Part shown: one piece after another, positions 25,206 through 25,828 of the stretch | Position numbering within the stretch: position 1 is the first letter of the stretch | Layout: each line of letters starts with the position of its first letter | Source of the DNA: DASRJW01 sp964567755 | GTDB lineage: Bacteria > Krumholzibacteriota > Krumholzibacteriia > G020349025 | Reading direction: 5' to 3' | DNA: 25,828 nucleotides | Assembly: GCA_964567755.1 (NCBI GenBank) | Contig: CAZMNW010000034.1 | Location: forward strand, 1-25,828 | Program-made: the position numbers and the translations under genes | The notes under the pieces: generated by a model | What the model was told of the DNA's origin: nothing | Database searches by the model: none | Seen by the model: the letters and a program-made list of their open reading frames with translations, nothing else

Positions 25206-25473
25206 GCATCCACAGGACGTGCGCGGTTCATCTCGACGCTTCGCAAATTGCATCACCGTAACCGGCGTTGACGGTGTCCACAGTCTCCTGTCCACAGCAT
25301 GAGATTCTTCTCGCGCTGTAAACGTAGTTCACATCCGCTGTGTCCACATCCTGAATCCCAACCCAACGGCGTGACGCGCTGTACACGCGGTTCACATCTA
25401 CGCATTCGCATAAGCGGATGGCACGGATGTTGTTCGATAAACAACTCGCCACTAAATTGTGAACGATCAATTT
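25206..25473. other. Cluster of DnaA-box-like sites with dyads and AT-rich DNA: candidate replication origin or DnaA-regulated region
   Basis: Compared with the high-GC DnaA box TTGTCCACA and the general TTATNCACA, there are GCATCCACA (25206), GTGTCCACA (25274), CTGTCCACA (25288), TAGTTCACA (25325), GTGTCCACA (25340), CGGTTCACA (25388) and, on the minus strand, TCGTTCACA (25458-25466). Six share the core GT(C/T)CACA. Such a core is expected well under once in 300 bp on both strands. Two dyads follow: GTTGTT-N5-AACAAC (25429-25445) and AAATTG-N8-CAATTT (25454-25473). Then comes AT-rich DNA that could unwind. Known origins combine these elements, often beside dnaA. No replication gene is seen in the window, and the next gene is not recognisable, so another regulator's binding array remains possible. 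Confidence 0.4.
25312..25398. repeat. Duplicated 24-bp element, spaced 63 bp
   Basis: Copies at 25312-25335 and 25375-25398 share CGCGCTGTA at one end and GTTCACATC at the other, and agree at 21 of 24 bases. Within each, TGTAAAC or TGTACAC faces GTTCACA across three bases, an imperfect dyad like a repressor operator. A weaker trace (GCGCGGTTCATC) lies at 25221-25232. Part of each copy is also a DnaA-box-like site. Confidence 0.6.
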
Positions 25474-25484
25474 CATTCGCCCTC

Positions 25485-25513
25485 TTGACATTCGACTCTT
25501 CTTTATCTATATT
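25485..25513 (+). promoter_or_regulatory. Near-consensus sigma70-type promoter
   Basis: A perfect -35 TTGACA (25485-25490), a 17-bp spacer and TATATT (25508-25513, five of six) make this the strongest promoter in the window. Transcription should begin near 25520, giving a leader of about 44 bases before the ATG at 25564. Confidence 0.8.
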
Positions 25514-25563
25514 CAGTTCGCCCTCCTCCCAAAAGAGTCCGCTTTTCCCAAGGTGGGGTCACC

Positions 25564-25828
25564 ATGGAGATCGCGATGCCGGAAACCACCGTAGCTGAGC
25601 TGCGCCCACAAGCTTCCCTCGGCGCTACGGCGCCTTCTGTCGAGCGCAGAGAAGATTCCGCTTCTCCCGACCTCGCCCTTCCCGCCACGCGCGCGGCGAG
25701 CGCAGCCAGCGCCATTCGTGTGACCGGCATTCGGGCCGCAATGAAGCAGCCGTCGATCCCGTTCACGGTGCTCACAGGCGATCGCCTTCTTTGTCGTCTC
25801 GCCGCTCTCCGCGACTCCATCGCCGTCC
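25564..25828 (+). CDS. Unrecognised gene, 5' part only, runs off the window
   Basis: An open frame begins at ATG 25564 and continues to the last base (88 codons, no stop). Support for a real gene comes from the strong promoter about 50 bases upstream and AAGGTGGGG about six bases before the ATG. The first 55 residues are Ala/Ser/Pro/Glu-rich and probably disordered (starting MEIAMPETTVAELRP). From about residue 58 the sequence looks more ordered (AIRVTGIRAAM, then FTVLTGDRLLCRLAALRDSI). I cannot assign a family. The position beside a possible origin suggests dnaA or another replication or partition gene, but nothing in these residues shows it. An internal ATG at 25576 is an alternative start. 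Confidence 0.6.
   Translation, partial: MEIAMPETTVAELRPQASLGATAPSVERREDSASPDLALPATRAASAASAIRVTGIRAAMKQPSIPFTVLTGDRLLCRLAALRDSIAV

Larger units (their letters stand above)
24946..25563. other. Long noncoding region at the right end
   Basis: No convincing gene lies in these 618 bases; short open frames on both strands lack ribosome sites and coding character. The first 250 bases hold two hairpins (24954-24970 and 25018-25036) and little else. The second half holds DnaA-box-like sites, a duplicated 24-bp element, two dyads, an AT-rich stretch (25430-25515) and a strong promoter, each listed separately. Confidence 0.7.

Noticed and set aside
24946..25260. tRNA or other structured RNA gene in the right noncoding region
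   Set aside because: I looked for a cloverleaf with a T-loop GTTC and acceptor pairing and found none; the visible hairpins are short and isolated.
24837..25271. Plus-strand frame of 144 codons at the end of the purine operon
   Set aside because: It begins inside the CYTH gene in another frame, has biased Arg/Pro/Ser composition and lacks a ribosome site.
25206..25400. CRISPR-like array suggested by repeated TGTCCACA and TTCACATC words
   Set aside because: Only two long copies exist, with unequal spacing for the short words and no cas genes; DnaA-box-like sites or operators explain them better.
25228..25491. Minus-strand frame of 87 codons with an apparent internal protein repeat (DVNxVYSA)
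   Set aside because: The repeat simply reflects the duplicated 24-bp DNA element; the frame has no ribosome site and overlaps the promoter.

Overview
The window looks like chromosomal DNA from a high-GC, diderm (two-membrane) bacterium. The evidence is a TamA/TamB outer-membrane pair, RseP, a SurA/PpiC-like lipoprotein and a protein ending in an FlgD-like secretion domain with the motif NVPNPFNPTT. That domain is common in the FCB group and in lineages such as Candidatus Eisenbacteria. Placement there is an inference; there is no rRNA in the window to test it.

Layout. Positions 1-905 hold a 33-bp tandem repeat and what looks like the C-terminal part of a secreted protein. From 9205 back to 934 (minus strand) run a TamA/BamA-like barrel, TamB and a PcrA/UvrD helicase. 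A small putative lipoprotein gene (9321-9725, plus) points away from them. From 13956 back to 9694 (minus) lies the envelope block uppS-cdsA-dxr-rseP, with adjacent genes overlapping or nearly touching. A dsbD gene (14203, plus) runs toward a double-parvulin lipoprotein gene (17742 to 16006, minus), and their 3' ends overlap. A 250-residue secreted protein of unknown function (18719-17967, minus) ends in a convincing rho-independent terminator.

From 19090 to 24945 (plus) is a five-gene operon behind a good sigma70-type promoter. It encodes the FAD, [2Fe-2S] and molybdopterin subunits of a xanthine-dehydrogenase-type hydroxylase, an 8-oxoguanine-deaminase-like amidohydrolase and a CYTH-fold phosphohydrolase/cyclase-like protein. 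Every junction is an ATGA overlap or a 1-bp gap, so the five products are probably made together. The likely theme is breakdown of (oxidised) purines to urate. The role of the CYTH protein there is not obvious and is the most interesting functional question in the window.

The right end (24946-25563) is noncoding. It contains seven DnaA-box-like sequences, a duplicated 24-bp element, two dyads and an AT-rich stretch. A near-consensus promoter (TTGACA, 17 bp, TATATT) follows, and then an unrecognised gene that runs off the window. This could be a replication origin or a DnaA-type regulatory region; it is the best candidate for something undescribed here.
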